Shown here piece after piece: positions 33,582 through 41,966 of a stretch of 44,133 nt of DNA (position 1 is its first letter; every line of letters starts with the position of its first letter). The notes under the pieces were generated by a model. That model saw only the letters and a list, made by a program, of their open reading frames with translations. It was not told the DNA's origin and searched no databases. This stretch comes from Vulcanimicrobiota bacterium (GTDB lineage Bacteria > Vulcanimicrobiota > Vulcanimicrobiia > Vulcanimicrobiales > Vulcanimicrobiaceae), in NCBI GenBank assembly GCA_003158195.1, contig PMHP01000157.1:585-44717 (forward strand), read 5' to 3'. Both the position numbers and the translations under genes were made by a program.

Positions 33582-34585
33582 ACAATAAGGTGAACGTCGC
33601 CGAACTCGTGCCAAAGGTAATCGCCGTCCAGCGCAACGCGGTACGCCCGATCGAGTGCCGCGGGTGGCGCGAATGCGGCGAGCATCTGGAGGTGACTTGC
33701 GCGCGGTTCATGGAAGCCGGTGAGGATACCGTCGACGGTGCGCAGGCCGCGCTCGGGCGTGACGACGAGGTCGGTCCAACCGTTCGACGCGACGACTTCG
33801 CCGCCCGCGGCCGCGCTCTCGAGCGCACGCACGACGGTCGTGCCGATCGCGATGACCCGGCGCCCTTCACGGCGTGCGGCGTTGACCGCGAGCGCAGTCG
33901 CAGGCGTTACGGCGAAAGGCTCGGCTTGCGGCGGCTCGTGCGCTTCCGGGCTCGAAACGCCGGCATGCAGGGTCACGCTTGCGATCCGTACGCCGCGGCG
34001 GCTCAACGCATCGAGCGTGCGGCGTGCGAACGGACGGCCGGCGGACGGCATCTCCGCGGAGCCGGGAGTGCGTGCGAAGATCGTCTGATAGTAGCCGATC
34101 GGATAGGGCGCATCGACGTACTTGTAGCGGATCGCCGAACCGTTGTGATGGAGGTACTCGACGATCGGTTCGGGGACGTCGATGCGCGCGTACCAAAGGC
34201 GTGGCGCGTCGTCGTCCAGGGGCGCGACCAACGTCGCGCTGCCCGAGTCGGGCAACACGAGCTGCTCGCCGGCGGCGGCCGGGCCGCGTGGCTCGACGAT
34301 CCACAGGGTACTCGCGACGCGCGACGAGAGGTGTAGCGCGAGCGGCCTGCCGTCGGCACGCGTCGCTTCGAGCGCGGCCGGGAGTGTTGCGGAGTCGTTG
34401 ACGACCAGCAGATCTCCCGGTTGCAGCAGCGACGGCAATTCGACGAAGAGGCGATGTTCGGCTGCGCCGGTACGTCTATCGCTTACCAGCATGCGCACGC
34501 CATCGCGAGGCAGGCCGCGCAACTCCGGCGGCCGCCGCGCTTCGAGATGCTCGGGCAGCTCGAAGCTGATGTCGAGTGCGGTCAT
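33578..34585 (-). CDS. queA: QueA-like S-adenosylmethionine:tRNA ribosyltransferase-isomerase
   Basis: A 335-residue protein. Family landmarks: LLVVNDSATLPAAL, AEMPSAGRPF (cf. AAPTAGLHF), VTLHAGVSSPE, GTTVVRALE and VDGILTGFHEPRASHLQMLA. QueA transfers the ribosyl part of SAM to preQ1-tRNA to make epoxyqueuosine. This copy diverges from classical QueA at several motifs (for example HAGVSSP for HVGLGTF) and no other queuosine gene is nearby, so a related reaction is possible. It overlaps both neighbours by 4 nt. Confidence 0.82.
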   Translation of the reverse strand: MTALDISFELPEHLEARRPPELRGLPRDGVRMLVSDRRTGAAEHRLFVELPSLLQPGDLLVVNDSATLPAALEATRADGRPLALHLSSRVASTLWIVEPRGPAAAGEQLVLPDSGSATLVAPLDDDAPRLWYARIDVPEPIVEYLHHNGSAIRYKYVDAPYPIGYYQTIFARTPGSAEMPSAGRPFARRTLDALSRRGVRIASVTLHAGVSSPEAHEPPQAEPFAVTPATALAVNAARREGRRVIAIGTTVVRALESAAAGGEVVASNGWTDLVVTPERGLRTVDGILTGFHEPRASHLQMLAAFAPPAALDRAYRVALDGDYLWHEFGDVHLIV

Positions 34586-35322
34586 GCGGGCGCCGTAACT
34601 GCCAGCAGGGACGGCAGTTCGATGCGCGCGTAGGCGTCGCGGTCGCTCGCGATCGCGCGCATCAGCGCGACGGCGACCTCCTCGGGCGAAGGCATCGCGG
34701 CGAAGTCCGCATCGGGCTCCGCGTCGCGGTGCATCTTCGTATCCATGCTGCCGGGATCGACGACGAGGATCGAGACACCAAAGCCATCGAGTTCAGCCGC
34801 AAGCGTTCGCGAAAAATGTTCCAGTGCTGCTTTGCTTGCGCCGTAGCCGCCCCAGCCGGGATAAGCGTTGACGGCCGCGTCCGAAGAGACGTTCACGATC
34901 GTCCCGCCGGAGCGCAGCAAGAGCGGCAGCGCATGCTGCATCAGGTGCAGCGGCGCGAAGGCGTTCGTCTCGAACAGCCGCTGAAATACCGCGGGCGAGA
35001 GATGCTCGAGCGGCGGAAGCGGCACCAGACCCAAGGTCGATGCGTTATTGACGAGCAGATCGAGCCGTCCAAAAGCGTCCGACGCGCGCGACACGAGCCG
35101 GTGAACGTGCTCGAGTTCCGTTACGTCGCCCGCAATCGCTTCGACTTGCGTGCGTTCGCGCAGCTCGCTCGCCGCCTCTTCCAGAGCCGCGGCGTCACGC
35201 GCGGTAATCACGAGGCGTAACCCTCGCGCGGCAAGCTGGCGCGCAACGGCCCGCCCAAAACCCTGCGACGCTCCGGTGATGAGGGCCACGTGCCCTGCCT
35301 CAAACCAACTGAACTCTTCCAT
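34582..35322 (-). CDS. Short-chain dehydrogenase, first gene of the queA operon
   Basis: A 246-residue classical SDR with ITGASQGFGRAVA, TARDAAALEEA (Arg, NADPH preference), NNASTLG, catalytic Ser in NVSSDA, YGASKAALEHFS (Tyr/Lys) and VVDPGSMDT. It is an NADPH-dependent oxidoreductase of unknown substrate. Its stop overlaps the queA start as ATGA. The fixed neighbourhood suggests a shared process with the QueA-like enzyme, possibly nucleoside or tRNA modification; that is inference. Confidence 0.88.
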   Translation of the reverse strand: MEEFSWFEAGHVALITGASQGFGRAVARQLAARGLRLVITARDAAALEEAASELRERTQVEAIAGDVTELEHVHRLVSRASDAFGRLDLLVNNASTLGLVPLPPLEHLSPAVFQRLFETNAFAPLHLMQHALPLLLRSGGTIVNVSSDAAVNAYPGWGGYGASKAALEHFSRTLAAELDGFGVSILVVDPGSMDTKMHRDAEPDADFAAMPSPEEVAVALMRAIASDRDAYARIELPSLLAVTAPA

Positions 35323-35378
35323 GCCGCAAGTGTAGTGCCGTAACGTCCGCGGCGAATCGCCCCTTCGGGCACGCGCGC

Positions 35379-35398
35379 CCCTGGCCGTTCGGCCAGGG
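35379..35398. terminator. Strong hairpin downstream of the GNAT gene
   Basis: CCCTGGCC-GTTC-GGCCAGGG, a perfect 8-bp stem with a 4-nt loop, 25 nt beyond the stop of the minus-strand GNAT gene and upstream of the SDR-queA operon. No U-tract follows, so the type of terminator is unclear. Confidence 0.5.
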
Positions 35399-35423
35399 CG
35401 TCGCTTGCTGCGGTGCGCAGCCG

Positions 35424-35900
35424 CTACGCCGTGGGCGCGGCCTCGAAGGTCAAAACATATCGAATGAAGTCGTCATGCGCGCAGAAATGGTCGTACACGC
35501 GCCGGGCACGATCGTTACTTTCACGCGTCATCCAATAGAGTCGCCCCCAATGCTGCGCGCGCCCGAGCCCAACCAGATGCTCCAGAATCGCACGACCGGC
35601 GCCGGTGCCGCGAGCTTCCGGCCGAACGAAGAGATCTTCAAGGTAGCACGCAGGCAGCTCGCTCCACGTGTACGGATGGACGATATAGTTCGCAAAGCCG
35701 GCGGCTTCGCCCGTCGACCCGCTCGTAGCCACGAGCCCGAATATGGAAGAATCCGCAGCGAGGATCCGTCTCCACGTTGCGTCGGTCACTGCGTCGGAAA
35801 CACGTGCCTCGTAAAAATCGCAATACCCCCGCCACATCTCGAGCCACGCATCTCGATCTTGCGAAATCGTTGGCCGCACGATATACCGGTCGTTACCCAA
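35424..35900 (-). CDS. GNAT family N-acetyltransferase
   Basis: A 158-residue acetyltransferase. Motif A (acetyl-CoA pyrophosphate loop) is VRPEARGTGAGRAIL, preceded by the beta-4 strand YLEDLF and followed by LYWMTRESNDRARRVYDHF (motif B). It transfers acetyl from acetyl-CoA to an amine on a small molecule or protein. TTG at 35900 immediately follows repeat element R4. The open frame extends 16 codons into the repeat, but that part is repeat sequence and probably not native. The strand YIVRPTISQDRDAW is a normal GNAT N-terminus. Confidence 0.82.
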   Translation of the reverse strand: MGNDRYIVRPTISQDRDAWLEMWRGYCDFYEARVSDAVTDATWRRILAADSSIFGLVATSGSTGEAAGFANYIVHPYTWSELPACYLEDLFVRPEARGTGAGRAILEHLVGLGRAQHWGRLYWMTRESNDRARRVYDHFCAHDDFIRYVLTFEAAPTA

Positions 35901-35903
35901 AAT

Positions 35904-35996
35904 TGTCAGCCTGAGCGCTGCGCCGAAGGCGCGAAGTCGAAGGGCCAACGGAGTATGGCCACATCCCGTCGGCGCTTCGACAAGCTCAGCGTGACA
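35904..35996. repeat. Dispersed MITE/REP-like element, copy R4 (full length)
   Basis: About 93 bp with ends TGTCAGCCTGAGC and GCTCAGCGTGACA, in the opposite orientation to R2 and R3. The internal hairpin is GCGCC-TTC-GGCGC, the same pairing with a changed loop. It directly abuts the GNAT gene start. Confidence 0.7.
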
Positions 35997-36209
35997 CGAG
36001 CAACTACAATGCGAAGCGATCGCACAGTATCAGCCATGCTGCGAATCTGACACACTTTCCGGCCCTCGTAAAGTGCCACTTTTTCTCTTAGGCAGGGGTC
36101 CACTCTGACGCCGCGTACTGCGATATAAGACGGACGTGCGCGGCATTCATATCATTCGAAGATCCAGGACGCCGCTGCATCGCCAGTCGGAATCATAGGG
36201 AGAACCTGC

Positions 36210-36899
36210 GTGGCCTGCTCGGTTATAGAGCTCAGACAATATACGCTTCGTCCAGGTCGACGGGACGTCTTGATCGACCTCTTCGATCGCGAGTTCATCG
36301 AATCTCAAGAAGACCTCGGCATGCGAGTCATCGGACAGTTTCGCGTGCTCGACGAGCCCGATCAGTTCTTCTGGGTGCGCGGCTTCACCGACATGCAAGA
36401 ACGCGACGCGAGTTTGCGCGCATTCTACGGGGGACCCGTTTGGCGGGAGCACCGGGACGTCGCAAATGCGACCATGGTCGATTCGGACAACGTCCTGTTG
36501 TTGCGCCCGTCGCGACCAGATTCGGGCTTTGATCTCGTGCAGACCGAACGACCGCCGCTTGGGCGCGATAGAGCGAGGGACCGGCTCTTCGTTGCGAACA
36601 TTTTCTACTTCCGCGAGCCGATCGAGCACAAGTTCGCCGAACATTTTGAGCGAGTGATGCTGCCGGAGATCCTCCGTACGGGCATGGACGTACGGGCGTA
36701 TTTCGTATCCGAGCACAGTGCCAACACCTTCCCTGCGCTGCCGGTTCGCGAGGACGAAAACGCGTTCGTGTGGTTTGGTGTCTTTTCCAGCGGCGCTGCG
36801 TATAAGGATCAGCCTGTCGCCGGCCCGTTCGCCGACGCTATGCGCCGGCCACCCGAAATCAAACGATTGGCGCCGACGTCACGCTCGCTGCTGCGCTAA
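36210..36899 (+). CDS. NIPSNAP family protein
   Basis: A 229-residue protein with two dimeric alpha-beta-barrel repeats. The N-terminal repeat starts with VIELRQYTLRPGRRDVLIDL and contains FFWVRGFTDMQERDASLRAF and YGGPVWREH, a clear NIPSNAP signature. The second half repeats the pattern less clearly (ENAFVWFGVF). The molecular role is poorly defined, with proposed links to monooxygenase-like folds. GTG at 36210 has GGGAGA 6 nt upstream. It is transcribed alone and convergent with the response regulator gene, 10 nt away. Confidence 0.87.
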   Translation: MACSVIELRQYTLRPGRRDVLIDLFDREFIESQEDLGMRVIGQFRVLDEPDQFFWVRGFTDMQERDASLRAFYGGPVWREHRDVANATMVDSDNVLLLRPSRPDSGFDLVQTERPPLGRDRARDRLFVANIFYFREPIEHKFAEHFERVMLPEILRTGMDVRAYFVSEHSANTFPALPVREDENAFVWFGVFSSGAAYKDQPVAGPFADAMRRPPEIKRLAPTSRSLLR

Positions 36900-36909
36900 A
36901 CGGCAGAAC

Positions 36910-37527
36910 TTACAGGAGGCCGCGTTGTTGGGCGATTGCGACGGCTTGGGCGCGGTTGCCGGCGCCTAAGCGCGCGAGGATCTCGCCGACGTGGAACTTG
37001 ACGGTGCGCTCGGCGATGCCGAGCCGCGCCGCGATGGCTTTGTTTGCGAGGCCGTCGGCGAGCAGTTTGAGGATCTCGCGCTCGCGTTCGGTAATCCGCT
37101 GGTGGCGCGGCGCGCGCATCGCTTCGAGGGCTTGCGCTGCAATCGTCGCATCCATGCGCGCACGGCCTGCGGCGACGGCACGCACCGTTTCGAGCAACTC
37201 GTCGCTTGCGGTGCCCTTGATGACGTACGAGTCGGCGCCGCGCGAGAGTGCCGTGCCGACGCGCTCTTCGCCCGCGTACGCCGAGAAAATCACGACGCGC
37301 GTACCCGGCGACACCGTCTTGATCTTGCCGATCGCTTCGAGCCCGCTTTGGTCGGGCAATTCCAAATCGAGCAGAAGCACGTCGGGGCGCTCCCGTTCGG
37401 CCAGCGCGATCCCCTCGCCCGCCGTGCCGGCCGCTCCGACGACCTGAACGTCGCCGGCATCGCCGAGGGTCGCGACGATGCCGTCCCGCACGATCGGGTG
37501 GTCGTCGACGACCGCAACGCGGATCAT
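36910..37527 (-). CDS. NarL/LuxR-type response regulator, third gene of the hemQ operon
   Basis: A 205-residue two-component regulator. Receiver domain: acidic pair D8/D9 in VVDDHP, phosphoacceptor D54 in LLLDLELPD, and conserved Lys in SYVIKGT. C-terminal GerE helix-turn-helix: ITEREREILKLLADGLANKA, then IAERTVKFHV and LARLG. Phosphorylation by the adjacent kinase would drive dimerisation and DNA binding. It overlaps the kinase stop by 4 nt (ATGA). Target genes are not evident here. Confidence 0.94.
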   Translation of the reverse strand: MIRVAVVDDHPIVRDGIVATLGDAGDVQVVGAAGTAGEGIALAERERPDVLLLDLELPDQSGLEAIGKIKTVSPGTRVVIFSAYAGEERVGTALSRGADSYVIKGTASDELLETVRAVAAGRARMDATIAAQALEAMRAPRHQRITEREREILKLLADGLANKAIAARLGIAERTVKFHVGEILARLGAGNRAQAVAIAQQRGLL

Positions 37528-38663
37528 GGCGTGACCGGCACGCGCACGTCGACGCGCGTCCCGCCGCCGGGCCGCGCCCCGATCGTAAACGTCCCGCCGA
37601 GCGCCGCCGCACGCTCTTGCATGCCGACGATCCCGTAGCGACCGTCGCCCGCGCCCGGCGCGATGCCGTCGCCGTCGTCGTCGATCGTCAGCGCTACCGC
37701 CGCGCCGTCGCCGCCGAGCGACAGCTCGACCCGTCGCGCCCCCGCGTGGCGGCGAACGTTGGTGAGCGCCTCCGACGCAATTCGGAACAGCGCAACCTCG
37801 GCCGCGTGGGCGAGCGTCGCCGGCGAACGATCGTGGAAGGTCGCGATGATCCCCGTTTCGGAGGTGAAGCCGCGTGCCAGCGCTCCCAGCGCGCTCGCGA
37901 GCGGTTTCCCGCCAAGCGGATCGGAGCGCAAGGTCAGCACCGATTCGCGCGCGTCGCCGAGCGCTTCGCGCGTCACCGCGAGCGCCTTTTCGATGCGCGC
38001 GCGCGCTTCGTCGTCCCCCTCGCGCAACTGCCGCAGGGCCCCTTCAAGCTGTAGTGCGATCGCGGTCAGATCTTGCGCGAGCGTATCGTGGATGTCGCGC
38101 GCGAGTCGCGTGCGTTCCTCGGTCCGCGCTAGCCGTGCCGCGCTTTCGCTCAAGTGCGCGCGATCGACGGCCATCCCGACGTGGGCGCCGAGCGCCGAAA
38201 GCAAATGCAGGTCGGGCTCGTCGAGCGCGCGCCAATGCGGGCCGCTGAGGTTCATGATTCCGAGCAGGCGCGCACCGACACGCAGGCCGACGCTCGCATG
38301 ATACTTCATGCCGGCGGTGAGATCGCTCTCGTCCGTGTTCGCCGCCTTGCGCAGCCGGCTGCACTCGATGACGTCGACGTTCTGCGAAACGAAGTCGCCG
38401 TCGAGAAACGATTCGAAGCACCAGCAGTTGCTGCCGGTCATCTGCACCGGCTCTTGCAAGTACGGCGGGAGCTGCCACGACGCGGCGAGATAGAAACGCC
38501 GCGTCTCCTCGTCGAAGAGCCAAATCCACCCCGAGCCAAGGCCGAGGAACCGCGTGACGATCTCGAGCGTACGCTCGAGCGCGAGCGGCGCATTCCCGGC
38601 ATCGCCTAAAGCTTCGGCGACTGCCTCGAAGACGAGAACGTCGCGCCGGCTCGCATCCGTCAG
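37524..38663 (-). CDS. Soluble histidine kinase with Cys-containing GAF domain, apparent CTG start
   Basis: A 379-residue NarX/DegS-type kinase with no membrane segment. The GAF domain (about 15-170) holds C80 and C82 in NCWCFESF and C101 in ECSRL, possible metal, heme or redox ligands. HisKA_3 has H192 in RDIHDTLAQDL. HATPase_c shows N-box SEALTNVRRHA and G-boxes DDDGDGI and RYGIVGMQERA. No ATG, GTG or TTG lies near the domain start. CTG at 38663 overlaps the hemQ stop as CTGA, mirroring the ATGA overlap with the regulator. An ATG at 38873 would bury 70 codons in hemQ. Confidence 0.86.
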   Translation of the reverse strand: MTDASRRDVLVFEAVAEALGDAGNAPLALERTLEIVTRFLGLGSGWIWLFDEETRRFYLAASWQLPPYLQEPVQMTGSNCWCFESFLDGDFVSQNVDVIECSRLRKAANTDESDLTAGMKYHASVGLRVGARLLGIMNLSGPHWRALDEPDLHLLSALGAHVGMAVDRAHLSESAARLARTEERTRLARDIHDTLAQDLTAIALQLEGALRQLREGDDEARARIEKALAVTREALGDARESVLTLRSDPLGGKPLASALGALARGFTSETGIIATFHDRSPATLAHAAEVALFRIASEALTNVRRHAGARRVELSLGGDGAAVALTIDDDGDGIAPGAGDGRYGIVGMQERAAALGGTFTIGARPGGGTRVDVRVPVTP

Positions 38664-39529
38664 CGCAGCACCGCGGGCTCGGGTGCCGTCAGCAACTGCG
38701 CGGACGCATCGCCTTCGAGGAAATGCGGCAGCTCGGCAAGCGAAAACTGCAAGCCGGTATAGAACGGCCCGAACGCCGCGTAGCGCGCACTCGATTCGTC
38801 GAAGCGCATCTCGTAGATCAGTTTCTTGAAGACGAGCGGGTCGTCGGCGTAGAGATCGACGCCCCACTCCCAATCGTCGAAGCCGATCGAGCCCGAGATG
38901 ACTTGCGTGACGAGGCCGTGGAACGAGCGGCCGATCTTGCCATGCTCGACCATCAACCGGGCTCGCTCCTCATACGGGAGCTGATACCAATTGAGCGCCT
39001 CGCCGCGCTTCTTGTCCATCGGATAGAAACAGACGTAGCGCCGCTGCGGCACCTTCGCCCACAGCCGGGCCGCGTTGCGCGGCTGATTCGCCTGCTCGGC
39101 GATCGCCGCGTCGAATGCTTCGATCCATTCCGGCGAGTGCGGCTTGAGCCCGCGATCGCGGAGTTCCGCGTGAATCCGGCCGCTGGCCTCGTAAAGTCCC
39201 AGTTCGAGGACGGACACGTACGACGCATGCGGCTCGAGATAATCCCGAAGAGCGCACTTATCGAAACCGGTCTGCACGGCCCCGAGGTCGTCGAAACGTT
39301 TTGCGTAGTGCGTGAGCATCAGATCGCTCTTGTGGCCGAGCAGTTGCGCGACCGAAACGTCACCCTCCGCCGATGCTGCAAGCGGCGCGAGAAACTCTTG
39401 GGCTTCGCGCGCGACCGCGGCGCGCCGCTCGGGCTGGAGGGCGTCAAACCGGCGCCGCTCGAAGCGGAACATACGGTGCAGGATCGCCCAGCTGTCGAGC
39501 GTCTCGGGAACATCGGGGTGACGCATCAT
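38660..39529 (-). CDS. hemQ: HemQ coproheme decarboxylase / chlorite dismutase-family protein
   Basis: A 289-residue protein. Residues from about 170 carry the family core: YVCFYPMDKKRGEALNWYQL with the catalytic-type Tyr, LMVEHGKIGRSF with the heme-ligand His, ISGSIGFDDWEWGVDL and LIYEMRFDESSARYAAFGPF. HemQ decarboxylates coproheme III to heme b, the last step of the coproporphyrin-dependent pathway. The match is much closer to HemQ than to true chlorite dismutase. The start is ATG 39529 or 39526. It is first in an operon with a kinase and regulator, joined by 4-nt overlaps. Confidence 0.88.
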   Translation of the reverse strand: MMRHPDVPETLDSWAILHRMFRFERRRFDALQPERRAAVAREAQEFLAPLAASAEGDVSVAQLLGHKSDLMLTHYAKRFDDLGAVQTGFDKCALRDYLEPHASYVSVLELGLYEASGRIHAELRDRGLKPHSPEWIEAFDAAIAEQANQPRNAARLWAKVPQRRYVCFYPMDKKRGEALNWYQLPYEERARLMVEHGKIGRSFHGLVTQVISGSIGFDDWEWGVDLYADDPLVFKKLIYEMRFDESSARYAAFGPFYTGLQFSLAELPHFLEGDASAQLLTAPEPAVLR

Positions 39530-39733
39530 CGCCAAGTTCGACGAACGGGCGGCCGAACCGTTCCCCGCATCGGGATCGATCTGAAAATTTCGTGCTGCCT
39601 GCCGCCTTCGAAGGCCTCACACAGCGAAACCTCCTCGCGGCAGCCGTCGTTCGCCGACAAGGCTTCCATGAAGCCGAGGGTAAATTCGCGTGGAATCTCT
39701 TACGGCGAAGTTGCCTCGGGGAGGTCAAAGCCC

Positions 39734-41023
39734 ATGCGTTCAAGTGGCTTGTTGCTAGCCTGCATATGTCTTGCCGCATGCTCCGGGTCGGGACCGACGC
39801 TCACGCCGCCGCCAGTCATTGCGCGCGGGTCGCTGCAAAGCTACACCGAGGTCGGCGTACTGACGACAACGCAGTTGGCGGCTGCTCCCGACGCGCCATT
39901 TATCACGCCGTTTGGCGGAGCGCCGCAATGCAGCGTGGCGGTGTACCGAGTGAAATACACGACGGTCGGCGTGAGAGGGGCGCCCGCGAACGCCAGTGCC
40001 GGCGTCTTCATTCCCCAGTCGGGCTGCGCCGGTCCCTATCCGCTGCTGGGCTTCGGACAAGGCACAAACCTTTTCAAGCTGCCGCCGATCAACAGCACAA
40101 TACCGGACGAGCAAACCTTGGATCTGGCGCTCGTGTACGGCAGCCAAGGCTACGTGGCGGCCGCCACCGATTATCTCGGGCTCGGCCTTTCAGCATATTC
40201 CTATCACCCGTACCTTCAGGCACAAACCGAAGCGAGTGCGGTGGTCGATTCAATGCGCGCGGCGCGCAATCTCGCGAAGGTATTGGGGGTTTCGCTATCG
40301 GGTCAGGTGATGCTCGCAGGCGCCTCTCAAGGCGGTCACACCGCGATGGCCGCGCAGCGCGAGATCGAAGCGCACAACGCGTCGGAATTTCAGCTGGCCG
40401 GCGACGCGGCAACCAGCGGCCCGTATGACTTGCTGAGCAGCGTGAACTTCGTTATCGACACGCAAAATCCGGCCGGCCCGGGGCTCCTGGCGTACCTTTT
40501 GACCGGCTTCCAAAACACGTACGGCAACCTTTACGGGAGCGGTGGCGCGACCACCGTTTTTCAAGCCCCATATGCGAGCACTATCGATACGCTGCTGCCG
40601 TTGCCTACCGCGTCGCAGGCCCCGGAACTTGCGACGGACTTGCCGGCGGAAACCACGTCGCTGCTGCAGCCCGCCTTTCTGACGTCGCTTGGCGTTTCAT
40701 CATCGCCGGTTGATTTCGATATTGCGGAGAACTCGCTCTTAGGCGGCTGGAAGCCTGTTGCTCCCGTCTATCTCTGTGGCGCGCACATCGACCCGCTCGT
40801 GACCTACACGAACGCCACCGAAGCGCAGGCCTATTTTACGGGGCTCGGCGCGACCTCGACAATCGTCGACGACAGCTCGTACGTGCCTTCGTCGTTTACC
40901 GGCAACCTTATTCACGTTGCTGATTGCATCATCTGCGAAGCGCTCAGCCGCGCGAACTTCTTGGACACGCTGAAAGCCGACTGGTCATCGCGTCGGTCGC
41001 TCCGGGCGCAAGCAGCGCGCTAG
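39734..41023 (+). CDS. Secreted lipase-like alpha/beta hydrolase lipoprotein
   Basis: A 429-residue protein. The signal peptide ends in a lipobox (LACICLAAC, Cys lipidated) and a Ser/Gly/Pro linker follows. The hydrolase domain contains YPLLGFGQGTN, GYVAAATDYLGLG and nucleophile motif LAGASQGGHTAMAAQ. Asp (CGAHIDPLV) and a late His (NLIHVAD) could complete a triad. It resembles fungal/bacterial secretory lipases (LIP family). GGGGAGG lies 8 nt before the ATG. The frame is open far upstream but that part is a shadow of hemQ. The ROK kinase gene follows after 10 nt. Confidence 0.82.
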   Translation: MRSSGLLLACICLAACSGSGPTLTPPPVIARGSLQSYTEVGVLTTTQLAAAPDAPFITPFGGAPQCSVAVYRVKYTTVGVRGAPANASAGVFIPQSGCAGPYPLLGFGQGTNLFKLPPINSTIPDEQTLDLALVYGSQGYVAAATDYLGLGLSAYSYHPYLQAQTEASAVVDSMRAARNLAKVLGVSLSGQVMLAGASQGGHTAMAAQREIEAHNASEFQLAGDAATSGPYDLLSSVNFVIDTQNPAGPGLLAYLLTGFQNTYGNLYGSGGATTVFQAPYASTIDTLLPLPTASQAPELATDLPAETTSLLQPAFLTSLGVSSSPVDFDIAENSLLGGWKPVAPVYLCGAHIDPLVTYTNATEAQAYFTGLGATSTIVDDSSYVPSSFTGNLIHVADCIICEALSRANFLDTLKADWSSRRSLRAQAAR

Positions 41024-41033
41024 CTCGACGGCG

Positions 41034-41966
41034 CTGCCTCACGCGGCCAAACTCAGAAACATCGGGATCGACCTCGGCGGCACGAAGATCGAGATCGTCG
41101 TACTCGACGCCGAGGGCGCCGAACGCGTGCGCCGGCGCATTCCAACGCCGGCCGGCGATTACGCAGCGACGATTGCGGCCGTTGCAAGCCTCGTCGCCGA
41201 CACCGAACGCGAGATCGGAGCGGTGTGCCCGGTCGGGATCGGTGCGCCGGGCGCGATCTCACCGCTCACCGGCCTCGTAAAGAATGCCAACAGCACCGTT
41301 TTGATCGGCCGCCCGCTTCGCGACGATCTCGCACGCGCGCTCGGCCGGCCGATCCGGATCGCTAACGACGCCGATTGCCTCGGGCTGTCGGAGGCCGCCG
41401 ACGGCGCGGGCGCGGGCGCACGGATCGTCTTCGCCGCGATTCTTGGAACCGGCGTCGGCGGCGGTATTGTCGTCGACGGCGCGCTCGTCACCGGCCCAAA
41501 TGCGATCGGAGGCGAGTGGGGCCACAATCCGCTGCCATGGCCGAGCCCGAGCGAGTTGCCCGGCCCCCGGTGTTATTGCGGTAAATCCGGCTGCATCGAG
41601 ACGTGGCTCTCCGGTCCGGGCTTCACGCGCGACGCGTCATCCGGCCGCGCGGAGGCTTACGCCGATGCGAAGGCCGCGATTGCGGCCGCCGGCGCCGGCG
41701 ATGCGCACGTAGTTGCTGCGCTCGACCGCTACGTCGACCGGCTCGCGCGCGGGCTAGCCACGATCGTAAACGTCGTCGATCCGCACGTCGTTGTCGTCGG
41801 CGGAGGAATGTCGAACGTTCCCAACCTCATCGAGAGCGTCGCCTCAGCGCTCGCGAACTACGCGTTCAGCGACGCGATCGCAACGCGCATCATGCGCGCC
41901 GCGCATGGCGATTCAAGCGGCGTCCGCGGCGCGGCGCGGCTGTGGCCCTTCGACTGCGCTCGCTGA
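41034..41966 (+). CDS. ROK family sugar kinase (glucokinase-like), apparent CTG start
   Basis: A 310-residue kinase. The ATP phosphate-binding motif GIDLGGTKIEIVVLD begins near residue 11, upstream of the first canonical start (GTG 41127). CTG at 41034 restores a normal ROK length. Further landmarks: IANDADCLGLSEA (catalytic Asp), GTGVGGGIV, and zinc ligands GGEWGHNP with CYCGKSGCIE. ROK kinases phosphorylate glucose, fructose or N-acetylhexosamines. The last residues (WPFDCAR) are encoded by repeat copy R5. No sugar transporter is adjacent. Confidence 0.88.
   Translation: MPHAAKLRNIGIDLGGTKIEIVVLDAEGAERVRRRIPTPAGDYAATIAAVASLVADTEREIGAVCPVGIGAPGAISPLTGLVKNANSTVLIGRPLRDDLARALGRPIRIANDADCLGLSEAADGAGAGARIVFAAILGTGVGGGIVVDGALVTGPNAIGGEWGHNPLPWPSPSELPGPRCYCGKSGCIETWLSGPGFTRDASSGRAEAYADAKAAIAAAGAGDAHVVAALDRYVDRLARGLATIVNVVDPHVVVVGGGMSNVPNLIESVASALANYAFSDAIATRIMRAAHGDSSGVRGAARLWPFDCAR

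Noticed and set aside
36060-36130. Possible promoter (TATAAG at 36124) and small AAAGT/ACTTT hairpin before the NIPSNAP gene
   Set aside because: No acceptable -35 at 16-18 bp, and the stem is only five A/T-rich pairs; too weak to annotate.
38663-39734. Long open frames on the plus strand opposite hemQ (upstream of the lipase) and upstream of the histidine kinase
   Set aside because: They are Arg/Asp-rich shadows of hemQ in a GC-rich sequence. Signal peptide, ribosome site and domain starts place the true starts at 39734 and 38663.
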